The position numbers and the translations under genes were made by a program. The notes under the pieces were generated by a model that searched no databases, was not told the DNA's origin, and saw nothing but the letters and a program-made list of their open reading frames with translations. Positions 8,069 through 17,477 of a stretch of 28,338 nt of DNA are shown here, in pieces (position 1 is the stretch's first letter; every line of letters begins with the position of its first letter). This stretch comes from Tubiluchus corallicola (Eukaryota; Priapulida; Priapulimorpha; Priapulimorphida; Tubiluchidae): positions 1-28,338 of the forward strand of contig JAQGDQ010002461.1 of NCBI GenBank assembly GCA_030141605.1, given 5' to 3'.

Positions 8069-8605
8069 TTAATATATATTTTTTGTTTTATATAAAATAT
8101 CCCACAAAATTATACCCACACTCACAGAGATATTAAAGGAGTGTTTTGTCCCATACTGAGGTATTTCTATTGACAAATCAAGGCGCTCTATAATTTCATC
8201 ACTTATGCCCATCACTTCATTGTTAAACACCAATGCAATATTTCTATTGCTATCAGGCACATACTCGTGCAAAAGCGTACTTCCTTCCATTTGTTCCACA
8301 GCTGCTATAATATAATTGTCTTGTTTCAGCTGTTGTACTGCCTCCAATGTTGTTGAACAATAGTGCCATTCTACTGACTCTGTTGCTCCCAATGCCGTTT
8401 TGTGAATCTCGCGATGTGGCGGCGACGCCGTAATTCCACAAAGTATAATTTTCTCAACCAAAAAAGCATCTGCTGTTCTAAATATAGCTCCCACATTGTG
8501 CATACTCCTCACATTATCCAAAATTATTACAATAGGATTTTTTTTAAGCGCCTTAAAGTGTTCTACTTGTGCTCTTTTTAACTCTTCTATATTTTTCTTT
8601 TTCAT
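8069..8605 (-). CDS. SpoU/TrmH-family RNA 2'-O-methyltransferase
   Basis: This is a compact (178 residue) SPOUT methyltransferase lacking the extra N-terminal substrate-binding domain of RlmB. Motif 1 is DNVRSMHNVGAIFRTADAF (30-48, with the conserved Asn and Arg). Motif 2 is ALVFNNEVMGI (124-134) and motif 3 is IEIPQYGTKHSFNISVSVG (146-164). Motifs 2 and 3 build the trefoil knot that binds S-adenosylmethionine. In motif 2 the usual FGNE is FNNE. The target (tRNA or rRNA ribose) cannot be told from sequence. The gene is divergent from mutS and starts 96 bp from it. Confidence 0.85.
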   Translation of the reverse strand: MKKKNIEELKRAQVEHFKALKKNPIVIILDNVRSMHNVGAIFRTADAFLVEKIILCGITASPPHREIHKTALGATESVEWHYCSTTLEAVQQLKQDNYIIAAVEQMEGSTLLHEYVPDSNRNIALVFNNEVMGISDEIIERLDLSIEIPQYGTKHSFNISVSVGIILWDILYKTKNIY

Positions 8606-8677
8606 AAACTTACATATATTTTTCTTTGCAAATTAATCGACATCTATATATATTCGTATCTTGCATAATTTGCACAA

Positions 8678-8708
8678 CAAATTTATAATTTCTGGTAAAC
8701 TATGGCAA
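8678..8708 (-). promoter_or_regulatory. Possible promoter for the methyltransferase-LRR-trkAH run
   Basis: On the minus strand, TTG (complement of 8706-8708, just inside mutS) is followed after 20 bases by TAAATTTG (complement of 8678-8685). This fits TTG-N17-23-TAnnTTTG. It would give a leader of about 65 nt and would overlap the mutS start. AT-rich DNA makes chance matches possible. Confidence 0.4.
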
Positions 8709-11300
8709 AAAATACAAAGATTAAAGAGACTCCTTTAATGAAACAGTACAATACGTTTAAAGCCAAGTACCCAAGCTCGTTATTACTTTTCAGGGTTGGT
8801 GATTTTTATGAAACATTTGGACAAGACGCTATAGTTGCTAGTAAAGAGCTTGACATTGTGCTAACAAAACGATCTAACGGAAGTACAGCAAAAGTAGAAC
8901 TAGCAGGGTTTCCATACCATGCATTAGATACATACTTGCCAAAGTTGATACGCGCAGGGCACAGAGTGGCTATCTGCGATCAATTAGAAGAGCCAAAGCA
9001 GGCCAAAGGAATTGTAAAAAGAGGTGTAACAGAGCTTGTAACCCCCGGTCTATCATATCATGACAATGTATTGCGAAAATCTCAAAACAATTATTTGGCT
9101 TCCATTCACATTCAAAAAGAAGAGGTAGGAATAGCCCTATTAGACCTTTCTACTGGCGAATTCTTTGTAGCTCAAGGAACCATGTCTTATGTGGAAAATC
9201 TAATGCAAAATTTTAACCCTGCAGAAGTGATTTTTTCAAAAAAATATAGAAATAGTTTTGAAACATTTTTTTCAGAAAATTATAATACATACTGCTTAGA
9301 TGATTGGATATATGAATATGATTTTTCTTACGAAAAATTAATAGAGCATTTTGAAACTAACTCCCTTAAAGGCTTTGGAATAGAAAACCTTCCCTTTGGT
9401 ATTGTTGCCGCAGGAACAATATTGCATTATTTAAGAGAGACTGAGCACAAAAACATTAAGCACATTACATCCGTTTCACGTATAGAAACAGAAGGCTATA
9501 TTTGGTTGGATAAATTCACCATCAAAAGTTTAGAACTTATCTATCCACAGCAAGAAAGTGGTGTGTCTTTAATGGAAATAATAGATGAAACCATGACACC
9601 AATGGGAGCAAGATTATTGAAAAGATGGATCATGCTACCCCTCAAAGATGGCAACAAAATACAAGAGCGATTAGATATTGTTGAGCTATTTCTGAAAAAG
9701 AGTTGCAAGAAAATATAATAAAGCACTTAAACCAAGTTGGCGATATAGAGAGACTTATAGGGAAAGTGGCTGCTAAAAGAATTAACCCAAGAGAGTTAGT
9801 GCAGCTCAAAAAATCAATTCAACATATTTTGCCTATCAGAGAGCTACTGAAAACAAGTGGCAATAGTATTTTACAGATGATTGGTGACCAAATCCACCCT
9901 TGCGAAGAGATACTGAAAAAAATTGATTGTGAAATAGAAGAGGAAGCTCCCATAATAACAAATCAAGGTAAGATAATAAAAAAAGGCGTGAACCAACAAC
10001 TTGATGAGTTGCGGCAAGTTGCCTATTCGGGAAAAGATTATTTAACCAAAATACAAGAAAAAGAGATAGAACAAACAGGGATTTCTTCGCTTAAAATATC
10101 TTATAATAAAGTATTTGGATATTATTTGGAAGTTACCAATAGGTATAAAGACAAAGTCCCTTCTAATTGGATTAGAAAACAGACCCTTGCCAATGCTGAG
10201 CGCTATATTACAGAAGAATTGAAAGTATATGAAAATCAAATCTTAACAGCAGAAGAGCAGATTTTTCAAATTGAACAACAATTATTTATAAAACTGGTAG
10301 AAGCGGTGTTAGATTATGTAAACCATATCCAAAATAACGCTAAAATGATTGCCAAAATAGATTGTTTGTCAGCATTTTGTCTTCTTGCCAAAAAAAATAA
10401 TTATGCAAAACCTGTTTTTATTGAACAAAACATAATAGATATTAAACAAGGCCGACACCCTGTAATAGAGAAGCAGCTGCCAACAGGAGAAGCATACGTC
10501 CCCAATGACGTATATATGGACAATGAAACCCAACAAATTTTGCTTATTACAGGGCCAAACATGGCAGGCAAATCCGCTTTATTACGACAAACGGCACTGA
10601 TTATATTAATGGCTCAAATAGGCTCATTTTACCTGCAGAACAGGCAACTCTTGGTATAGTGGATAAAATTTTTACTCGCGTAGGAGCTTCGGATAACATA
10701 GCAAAAGGCGAATCCACTTTTATGGTAGAAATGAATGAAACTGCCAGCATTCTTAATAATTTGAGCGACAGAAGTTTGGTGTTAATGGACGAAATAGGGC
10801 GGGGAACAAGCACATTTGACGGCATATCTATTGCATGGGCAATTATTGAATATTTGCATAACCACCAAAAAAACAGAGCGAAAACCCTATTTGCAACACA
10901 CTATCATGAATTAAATCAACTCAGCGAAGAACTTACAAGGGTTAAAAGCTTTAATGTTTCTGTGAAACAAATGGGCGATAAAATTATTCTCCTAAGAACA
11001 TTAAAAAAAGGAGGCATAGAGCATAGCTTTGGTATAAATGTGGCACAAATGTCAGGTATTCCAAAAAGTATAATCGAAAGAGCAAAACAAATATTATTAT
11101 ATTTAGAGCAAAACAAACAATCTGACACCTCTGACGTTGTGAAGAAAATTAAAGTTCCTGATTTTCAAATGAGTCTTTTTGAACAAGATCCGAAATCAAT
11201 AGCTATCCAAAAATTTGTAACTCAGCTTGACGTAAACACATTGTCTCCTATAGAGGCGTTATTAAAAATAAAAGAGCTTAAAGATATGATTAATAATTGA
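8702..11300 (+). pseudogene. mutS: DNA mismatch repair protein MutS, split by two frameshifts
   Basis: Three reading-frame pieces (8702 to about 9700, about 9700 to 10630, 10630 to 11300) together cover a complete MutS of about 866 residues. Piece 1 holds the mismatch-recognition F-x-E motif (RVGDFYETF, Phe35 and Glu37). Piece 2 holds the lever and clamp region and Walker A GPNMAGKSALLRQ. Piece 3 holds VDKIFTRVGASDNIAKGES, Walker B LVLMDEIGRGTSTFDG, ATHYHEL and a C-terminal tail with SLFEQ. Homology crosses both junctions without loss of residues. Each break is explained by one missing base, in the A5-G stretch 9695-9702 and in the T4-A stretch 10627-10631. All catalytic motifs are intact, so inactivation is very recent or the breaks are sequencing errors. 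If real, the longest product lacks the ATPase domain and mismatch repair would be lost unless another MutS exists. Confidence 0.9.
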
Positions 11301-11308
11301 TGGTTTTT

Positions 11309-11336
11309 TTGTTAAATCGTTTTTTTTATAAATTTG
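11309..11336 (+). promoter_or_regulatory. Promoter of the RCK potassium channel gene (TTG-N17-TAAATTTG)
   Basis: TTG at 11309-11311 and TAAATTTG at 11329-11336 are separated by 17 bases, matching the Bacteroidota consensus. The predicted start site near 11343 leaves a leader of only about 16 nt before the ATG at 11359. The channel gene is therefore probably transcribed independently of mutS. Confidence 0.6.
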
Positions 11337-11358
11337 AAAACTAATACATGCTAACAAT

Positions 11359-12372
11359 ATGAAAAGTTTATTATTAACAGGTTTAAATGGGCGTATCCTT
11401 TTTTTATCTTTAATAGGAATTTTTATTGCTGGGGTAACAGGTTTTGTCTATCTCTGTGGCTATGAGATAGTAGATGCTATATACATGACCATTATTACCA
11501 TTACCACAGTAGGATTTAAAGAAGTAATAGAGCTTAATGAAGATGGAAAAATATTTGTCTCTTTACTTATAGTTTGCAGTGTAGGGGTATATGCTCTTGT
11601 GTTAAATAGTATCTCGCAAATGATAAAAGATGGTAGAGTATTAAAAGAGTTTAAATTTAAAAAAAAAATGAATAAAATAGCAAAACTAAAAGATCATGTA
11701 ATAGTGTGCGGTTTTGGGAGGAACGGCAAAGAAACAGCTTTGCGATTGGAAGAGTATAATAAGCATTTTGTGGTGGTAGAAAAAACCTTACAACCTATAG
11801 AAAATAAAAAATTTAAACATGCCGTCTTTTTAGAAGGTGATGCTGCCGAAGATGAAACATTAGACAAAGCAGGTCTTAGCCATGCTTCCGCACTAGTAAC
11901 TACTTTGCCATCAGATAGTGAGAACCTATATATTGTAATGGCAGCAAGGCAAAAAAATTCCAAATTAACTATAATAAGCCGTGCAAGTAGTGACTCTTCT
12001 GTAAAAAAATTGAAGTTTGCAGGGGCAAGTAATGTAATAATGCCAGACAAACTAGGAGGCGGATATATGGCATCAGTTTTAGTAACTCCCAATTTAATTG
12101 GCTTTCTAAATCAATTAATTTTAGAAGATGTAAATACTACAAATCTAATAGAAATCAGTGGAAAAAATATCAGTGAACAATATCATTACCAAGCACTGAA
12201 AGACTTGGATTTAGAGAGAAGCACAGAGTGCATTGTGATAGGGTTTAAGTCTGAAAATGGCGACTATATTGTCAACCCCTCCCCCACAACAATTATTGAG
12301 CCTAACTCTTCACTAATAGTATTAGGTAATTCTAAACAAATAGAAAAAGCACTCAACACATTTAGACTATAA
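11359..12372 (+). CDS. Two-TM potassium channel with C-terminal RCK (TrkA-N/TrkA-C) domain
   Basis: This 337-residue protein has a pore module: TM1 about 11-34, a pore helix and selectivity filter TTVGFKEV at 49-56, and TM2 about 65-88. A cytoplasmic RCK_N domain starts with HVIVCGFGRNG (113-123), with the acidic residue of VVVEK closing the nucleotide site. An RCK_C domain follows from about residue 240 (LIEISGKN...). The layout is that of MthK-like channels, which are gated by cytosolic ligands. The filter is TVGF instead of the classical TVGYGD, followed by Lys-Glu. It would provide K+ flux independent of the TrkAH system at 4.7-7.5 kb. An out-of-frame ATG at 11348 opens a four-codon frame whose stop overlaps the real start (ATGA), probably by chance. 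Confidence 0.9.
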   Translation: MKSLLLTGLNGRILFLSLIGIFIAGVTGFVYLCGYEIVDAIYMTIITITTVGFKEVIELNEDGKIFVSLLIVCSVGVYALVLNSISQMIKDGRVLKEFKFKKKMNKIAKLKDHVIVCGFGRNGKETALRLEEYNKHFVVVEKTLQPIENKKFKHAVFLEGDAAEDETLDKAGLSHASALVTTLPSDSENLYIVMAARQKNSKLTIISRASSDSSVKKLKFAGASNVIMPDKLGGGYMASVLVTPNLIGFLNQLILEDVNTTNLIEISGKNISEQYHYQALKDLDLERSTECIVIGFKSENGDYIVNPSPTTIIEPNSSLIVLGNSKQIEKALNTFRL

Positions 12373-12407
12373 GAAAATATACCTAATCATTAGAACGCTA
12401 TTCAAAT

Positions 12408-14111
12408 ATGCTTCCTCAAACAATATTAAATGTTATAGAAATATTTCATCAACATAAAGTTTGTCATGTTGTTATCTCGCCGGGTTCAAGGTCTGCACCT
12501 TTGACACTTGCCTTTGCCCGCCACCCAAATATGAAAATAAAAGTTGTTTCTGATGAACGCTCTGCTGGGTTTATTGCGTTAGGTATGGCACAAGCTCTAA
12601 AAAAACCCGTAATATTAGTATGTACTTCTGGAACAGCAACATTAAACTATGCTCCTGCCATTTGCGAAGCATATTACTTACAAATACCTTTGATTGTGCT
12701 GACGGCAGACCGCCCCCCTGAGTGGATTGATCAAAATGATGGGCAAACCATTGTACAGAAATATATATATCAAAATTTTATAAAGAAAAGCTTTTCTTTT
12801 CCTGAATCTTACGAATATACAGACCAGCAATGGCACGCATACAGAATAACAAATGATGCCATTAGCATAAGTAAAAAACTCCCTCAAGCTCCCGTGCATA
12901 TCAATGTTCCTATACGCGAGCCATTTTATCCACCCCCCACACAGAAAACAGTTTATGAAAGCACAAAAATAATAAGAAACATAGAGAACAAACGCCTGCT
13001 CACAGAGAAACAATCAACGTTTATACAACAAGAGATTAAGAAATTTTCAAAAGTCATTATTCTTGTAGGACAGCATGACAAAGATAATGAGTTGGTAGTT
13101 CTGCTCTCTCAAATTACTGAAACATTCAGAGTCCCCATATTAGGTGAAATTATTTCCAACCTACATGACTGCAAAAATGTTATTAATCTGTTTGACGTAT
13201 TTCTATCCCCTAAACAAAATAAAACATTAGCCTCTTTGCAACCTGAGCTAATAATTAGTATTGGGAAGTCTACCCTATCGAAGAATTTAAAAATATTTTT
13301 GAGGAAAAATAAACCCATTCAACATTGGCACCTGCAACCCGATGAGCAATCTTTTATAGATACCTTTCAATCCATTACACACACTATTAATACTGATGTA
13401 AAGTCCGCTTTTAATTTTTTGTTGAAAAAATGTGAATTTAAAAAAAATGATACTTTTTTCACAGCTTGGCATGATCTGAATTACAAAACAAAAATGCGTA
13501 CACATGGCTTTTTTAACAACAAAGAATTTAATGAATTTGGAGCTATAAAGCTAATAATGGAGTGCCTTCCACCAAATTCATATTTGCATGTTGCCAACAG
13601 CCTACCCATAAGGTATGTCAATTGGATAGGATACAATAAACAAAATCAAAATATTAGGATATTTAGCAACAGAGGAACAAGTGGCATTGATGGCTGCGTA
13701 AGTACTGCGGTTGGTTTTGCTATGATACACAACAAGAGCATAACAACAATCATTACAGGGGATATGGCATTTTTTTATGATAGAAATAGTCTATGGCACA
13801 ATCACCTAACTAACAATTTAAGAATAATTATAGTCAACAACCACGGGGGTGGGATTTTTAGAGTTATAGAGGGGGCTTCTAAGCTTAATGAGATGCCTAC
13901 ATATTTTGAAACTGAACAAAAATTAAACGCCAAAAACACTGCAAAGGACTTTGATATAACATATTTTCATGCCAACTCACATGAGAATATAAAAAAAGAG
14001 CTTGCTCATTTTTTCAAACCAAGTAATAAAGCAAAATTGCTTGAAATTGAAACTACAAAAGCAACTAACAAAAAAATATTTGATGATTTTTGGTCAACTG
14101 TTTTATCTTGA
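12408..14111 (+). CDS. menD: 2-succinyl-5-enolpyruvyl-6-hydroxy-3-cyclohexene-1-carboxylate synthase
   Basis: MenD is a thiamine-diphosphate enzyme that joins isochorismate and 2-oxoglutarate with loss of pyruvate and CO2, an early step of menaquinone synthesis. The N-terminal pyrimidine-binding domain has VVISPGSRSAPLTLAF (21-36) and DERSAGF with the cofactor-activating Glu50. The C-terminal PP domain has the metal- and diphosphate-binding GDMAFFYDRNS near 450-460, followed by RIIIVNNHGGGIFRVI. The length (567) is normal. It lies 35 bp after the channel gene on the same strand and may share its transcript. Other men genes are not in the window. Its presence suggests menaquinone-based respiration. 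Confidence 0.92.
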   Translation: MLPQTILNVIEIFHQHKVCHVVISPGSRSAPLTLAFARHPNMKIKVVSDERSAGFIALGMAQALKKPVILVCTSGTATLNYAPAICEAYYLQIPLIVLTADRPPEWIDQNDGQTIVQKYIYQNFIKKSFSFPESYEYTDQQWHAYRITNDAISISKKLPQAPVHINVPIREPFYPPPTQKTVYESTKIIRNIENKRLLTEKQSTFIQQEIKKFSKVIILVGQHDKDNELVVLLSQITETFRVPILGEIISNLHDCKNVINLFDVFLSPKQNKTLASLQPELIISIGKSTLSKNLKIFLRKNKPIQHWHLQPDEQSFIDTFQSITHTINTDVKSAFNFLLKKCEFKKNDTFFTAWHDLNYKTKMRTHGFFNNKEFNEFGAIKLIMECLPPNSYLHVANSLPIRYVNWIGYNKQNQNIRIFSNRGTSGIDGCVSTAVGFAMIHNKSITTIITGDMAFFYDRNSLWHNHLTNNLRIIIVNNHGGGIFRVIEGASKLNEMPTYFETEQKLNAKNTAKDFDITYFHANSHENIKKELAHFFKPSNKAKLLEIETTKATNKKIFDDFWSTVLS

Positions 14112-14141
14112 AAAACGTATAAAAAATCAACTATACAACAT

Positions 14142-14156
14142 GGCCACTTTTTGGCT
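14142..14156 (+). terminator. Weak hairpin between convergent menD and hemC
   Basis: GGCCA (14142-14146) and TGGCT (14152-14156) can form a 5-bp stem including one G-U pair, with a 5-base loop, followed by a T-rich stretch. It overlaps the hemC stop codon. It may terminate menD transcripts; the support is thin. Confidence 0.25.
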
Positions 14157-15066
14157 ACATTTTAATCTTTTTTAAAATTTCTTTTCCCCCTTTCAGCAAA
14201 ATTTCTTTTGCCAACTCATTAGCCATAAACAATGCATTCTTTACTTTTCCTGATTTACTACTCTTAACCACCTTACTTCCATCAAGTGAGTAAACTCCTC
14301 CATCTAAGGTTATCATATCATTGTCAATAGTCGCAAATATAAATACTGGCACGCTACATCCTCCTTCTAAAACACGTAAAAATTCCCTCTCTGCCAATAT
14401 TCTACACTCTGTTATTGGGTGATTAATATGTTTTCGTATCAGTTCTTTTTTTGCTTTTTCCAAAGACTTTGTTGCTTCCACGGCAATAGCTCCTTGTCCT
14501 GCAGGAGGAGTAAATATTTCTGTATTTAAGTGTTGCTCTATCAAGCCATCATATCCCATTCTATGCACCCCAGAATATGCCAATATTATTGCATCACAAA
14601 GTCCATTTTGCATCTTTGCTATCCTAGTTTGTAGGTTCCCTCTCATATCTACTACCTTCACATTTGGATAATGATGTTTTAATATTGCAACTCTTCGCGT
14701 TGATGATGTGCCTACAACAATGTTTTGTGATAGTGATACATCTTTATGGCTTATTAATACATCATGTTCTTTTTCTCTTTCGGTGTACGCAATAATATCA
14801 AACTCTTTTGCCAACTCTGCTTGCATATCTTTTGCGCTATGTACAGCAATGTCTATGTACCCTTTAAGTAAAAAATCTTCCAATTCTTCTGTAAAAACTC
14901 CTTTAACTCCAATTTTGGAAATAGCTTTTTCCAACACCTTATCGCCCTTTGTATCTATGGAAACAATTTCCACATTGCAACCTGCTTGCTGAATCTGTCG
15001 AGCAACATACTCTGTTTGCCACATTGCTAATTTGCTTTTCCGCGTTCCTATTTTTATTGTACCCAT
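14155..15066 (-). CDS. hemC: Hydroxymethylbilane synthase (porphobilinogen deaminase)
   Basis: HemC polymerises four porphobilinogen units into hydroxymethylbilane for haem synthesis. The N-terminus IKIGTRKSKLAMWQTE and the catalytic HSAKD with Asp80 are present. The Arg-rich substrate sites are VGTSSTRR (118-125) and DMRGNLQTR (140-148). Cys237 in LEGGCSVPV is the attachment point of the dipyrromethane cofactor. The length (303) is normal. It is the last gene of a tight minus-strand cluster, 13 bp after the MATE gene. The pathway's last enzyme gene, hemH, appears at the right edge of the window. Confidence 0.94.
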   Translation of the reverse strand: MGTIKIGTRKSKLAMWQTEYVARQIQQAGCNVEIVSIDTKGDKVLEKAISKIGVKGVFTEELEDFLLKGYIDIAVHSAKDMQAELAKEFDIIAYTEREKEHDVLISHKDVSLSQNIVVGTSSTRRVAILKHHYPNVKVVDMRGNLQTRIAKMQNGLCDAIILAYSGVHRMGYDGLIEQHLNTEIFTPPAGQGAIAVEATKSLEKAKKELIRKHINHPITECRILAEREFLRVLEGGCSVPVFIFATIDNDMITLDGGVYSLDGSKVVKSSKSGKVKNALFMANELAKEILLKGGKEILKKIKM

Positions 15067-15079
15067 TTTTATTCCAAAA

Positions 15080-16426
15080 TTATAATTCTAATAATTGCTT
15101 TTTTATTTTTTTCATGATTATAGACAACCTAACTTGTAGTAAAATAGCAGAGCCTGTCAGCCCTATTACTAATCCTATCCAAACACCATTTGCTTCTAAA
15201 CTTAAAGGGATAGCAAGTATATAAGTCAAAGGTATACCAATAACCCAATAAGCAATTAAGATTAATATAGTAGGCATGGAAGAGTCTGACAATCCTCTTA
15301 AAATACCCAATGTTACATTTTGAAACCCATCAGACACTTGAAAAAAAGCTGAAATAATGAGCAATGTAGATGCGATACTTACCACATCAACATCTTGAAT
15401 ATATACCAGTGGCAAATAATTACTGGTGAGAATACAAAGTAAAGCAGAACTTGCCATAATCATCGTTCCTAATTGCAACGAAGCAGATGCCATTTTTCTC
15501 ATCATGCTAAAATTTTGCTTCCCAAGTTGATGTCCAACGGTGATAGAAGCTGCCGATGTAATGCCAAGCACTACCATATAACTAATAGAGACAATATTAA
15601 GGGCAATTTGGTGAGCCGCTAATTGCGCTGGTATTTTTAATTTCCCTACAATAATAGCAGCAATGCTAAAAAGGCTTACTTCAAAAAAACTTTGAAGGCT
15701 CATGGGGATACCTTGTTTAAGAATTTTAATTGTCAAGCCTCCATGAAAATTACCAAGGTTAAAATTTTTCCTATACGGTACAAATTTCTTATCAAACAAT
15801 ATAAGTATTAACATTAACACAACAGCAACAATTCTTGAAATAAATGTCGCAGTAGCTGCCCCTTCCATGCCCATAGCACTAAACCCAAACTTTCCATAAA
15901 TAAGCAAATAGTTAAAACTAATGTTTATTACATTTGCTGTTATCATTATATACATTGGCAATTTTGTATACGATAGCCCTTCAGAAAATTGCTTAAACGC
16001 TTGAAAAATCATAAAAGGAAACAACGACAATCCAACAATTTTCAGATATGGTATTGCCAATTGTACAATATCTTCTTTTTGGTCTAATTGGTATAATAAA
16101 TCAGATTTGAAAAACAAAAATGACGACATGATGACACCTGCAAAAAAACAGATCAAAAAGCTATGTTTAAATATAGAAATTATCTCTTCTGTATCTTTTC
16201 GTCCATTAGCTTGGGCTGTAAGTGGAGTGATAGCAAAAGATAGTCCTATGCCTATTACAAGAACCACTATAAAAACACTATTGGCAAGTGATACCGCTGC
16301 AAGTGGATTCTCGCCCAAATGCCCTATCATTACATTATCAGCAACAGCAACTGTTACGTGTCCTAAATGCCCCAACATAATGGGGTAGGCAAGCTTTAAT
16401 ATTGATTTGTGATGTCTAAAATTCAT
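15080..16426 (-). CDS. MATE-family multidrug efflux transporter
   Basis: This is a 448-residue polytopic membrane protein with about twelve hydrophobic segments in two homologous MatE halves. Each half shows typical MATE signatures: the N-terminal LAYPIMLGHLGHVTVAVADNVMIG, and the second-half GIPMSLQSFFEVSLFSIAAIIVG, where AAHQIALNIVSISYMV follows. Family members exchange Na+ or H+ for cationic drugs or metabolites; the substrate here cannot be predicted. The gene sits between hemC (13 bp) and the glycosyltransferase (14 bp) in the same direction, so it is very likely co-transcribed, but no functional tie is apparent. Confidence 0.92.
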   Translation of the reverse strand: MNFRHHKSILKLAYPIMLGHLGHVTVAVADNVMIGHLGENPLAAVSLANSVFIVVLVIGIGLSFAITPLTAQANGRKDTEEIISIFKHSFLICFFAGVIMSSFLFFKSDLLYQLDQKEDIVQLAIPYLKIVGLSLFPFMIFQAFKQFSEGLSYTKLPMYIMITANVINISFNYLLIYGKFGFSAMGMEGAATATFISRIVAVVLMLILILFDKKFVPYRKNFNLGNFHGGLTIKILKQGIPMSLQSFFEVSLFSIAAIIVGKLKIPAQLAAHQIALNIVSISYMVVLGITSAASITVGHQLGKQNFSMMRKMASASLQLGTMIMASSALLCILTSNYLPLVYIQDVDVVSIASTLLIISAFFQVSDGFQNVTLGILRGLSDSSMPTILILIAYWVIGIPLTYILAIPLSLEANGVWIGLVIGLTGSAILLQVRLSIIMKKIKKQLLEL

Positions 16427-16440
16427 AAAAATGCAAGCAT

Positions 16441-17457
16441 TTAAGAAAATGATTGTTCTATCTTGCTAAATACTTGTAATGGTGTTATGTTTTGCATACA
16501 CGAACAAAAAGTATTTTTTTTACAATCATTGCACTCTTTATTTTGTTCCAAAACATAAGCATGCTTACCAATAGGCGCCCATCTACCCGAGTGCATAGGC
16601 TTTATTGAGGGATATATTCCTATAGTTATTTTACCTAGCATTGCAGCAATATGTATAGGTCCTGTACTTGCCGCTACTAAAGCATCTACTTTGCCTATCA
16701 AAGCAACAAACTCCTCTAATGACATTTGTCCCATTATGTTCACTGTTTCTTTCCTATGCTTTTCTACCCACAACTTGCACTCTTCTTTTTCTTCTTTTGT
16801 TCCACTAACTATGATGTTATATTTTTTTGATGTGGAAAGCAATTGTATGAGTTTAGAAAAATTTTCCAATCCCCATTCTCTACTACTCCCTTTTGACTTT
16901 GGATGCAATATAATGTTCTTTTTCTTTTTATCTAAAACAGAGCCATATTGTTGTGGTAAACTATAATGCTGTTTTATGCCATAATATTCAAACAATTTTT
17001 TTTGCTTCGGTATATCTGTAATTCCTAATGGTCGCAACAGTTTTACGTTGAGCTGAGCTTCGTGAAGATTAGACTTTTTACGAGAAAAAAAAACTAATTT
17101 ATTGCATGTAAACCAATGAAACCATCTATTTGATGTGCCTATTCTAATTGGTATTTTTGCTTTTTTACATATCTTACTAATGCCTAAATGAGCCCATATA
17201 TGTATTGCAACATCTATTTGTAATTGTTTCAACTCATCAACGGCTTTTTCTGTTTCAATGTTTTTCCACTCATCCCAATTTAAAAAGTAGTCAACATGTT
17301 TCGAAAGCTTAACAACAGACTTTGTGTATGAAGTTCCTAAATAATATATTTTACAATCAGAAAAATATTTCTTTAATATACCAAGGGCAATAAGAGTTAA
17401 AATGGAATCACCTATGCGGTCAGTTCTGCTAATAAGTATTTTTTTGACTGCCTTCAT
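16441..17457 (-). CDS. Glycosyltransferase family 9 (heptosyltransferase-like)
   Basis: This protein (338 residues) has the GT-B layout of lipopolysaccharide heptosyltransferases. The N-terminal motif ILISRTDRIGDSILTLIALG (7-26) matches the acceptor-domain start of GT9, and IILHPKSKGSSREW opens the donor-sugar domain. The family's nucleotide-sugar site VDALVAASTGPIHIAAMLGK lies near residues 255-275. A Cys-rich tail (CNDCKKNTFCSC) resembles the Cys cluster seen in some GT9 proteins. The likely role is transfer of a core sugar in lipopolysaccharide synthesis at the cytoplasmic membrane; donor and acceptor are unknown. It lies 20 bp after pyrB and 14 bp before the MATE gene. Confidence 0.88.
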   Translation of the reverse strand: MKAVKKILISRTDRIGDSILTLIALGILKKYFSDCKIYYLGTSYTKSVVKLSKHVDYFLNWDEWKNIETEKAVDELKQLQIDVAIHIWAHLGISKICKKAKIPIRIGTSNRWFHWFTCNKLVFFSRKKSNLHEAQLNVKLLRPLGITDIPKQKKLFEYYGIKQHYSLPQQYGSVLDKKKKNIILHPKSKGSSREWGLENFSKLIQLLSTSKKYNIIVSGTKEEKEECKLWVEKHRKETVNIMGQMSLEEFVALIGKVDALVAASTGPIHIAAMLGKITIGIYPSIKPMHSGRWAPIGKHAYVLEQNKECNDCKKNTFCSCMQNITPLQVFSKIEQSFS

Positions 17458-17477
17458 TTTAAGATCATTTTATTGGA

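Noticed and set aside
9690-9705. Programmed -1 frameshifting in mutS
   Set aside because: The local sequence is G-AAA-AAG rather than A-AAA-AAG, and the second break (A-TTT-TAC) is not slippery. MutS is not known to use frameshifting, so deletion or sequencing error is simpler.
11348-11362. Four-codon upstream frame overlapping the channel start (ATGA)
   Set aside because: The predicted transcript begins only about five bases before it, so efficient initiation is unlikely.
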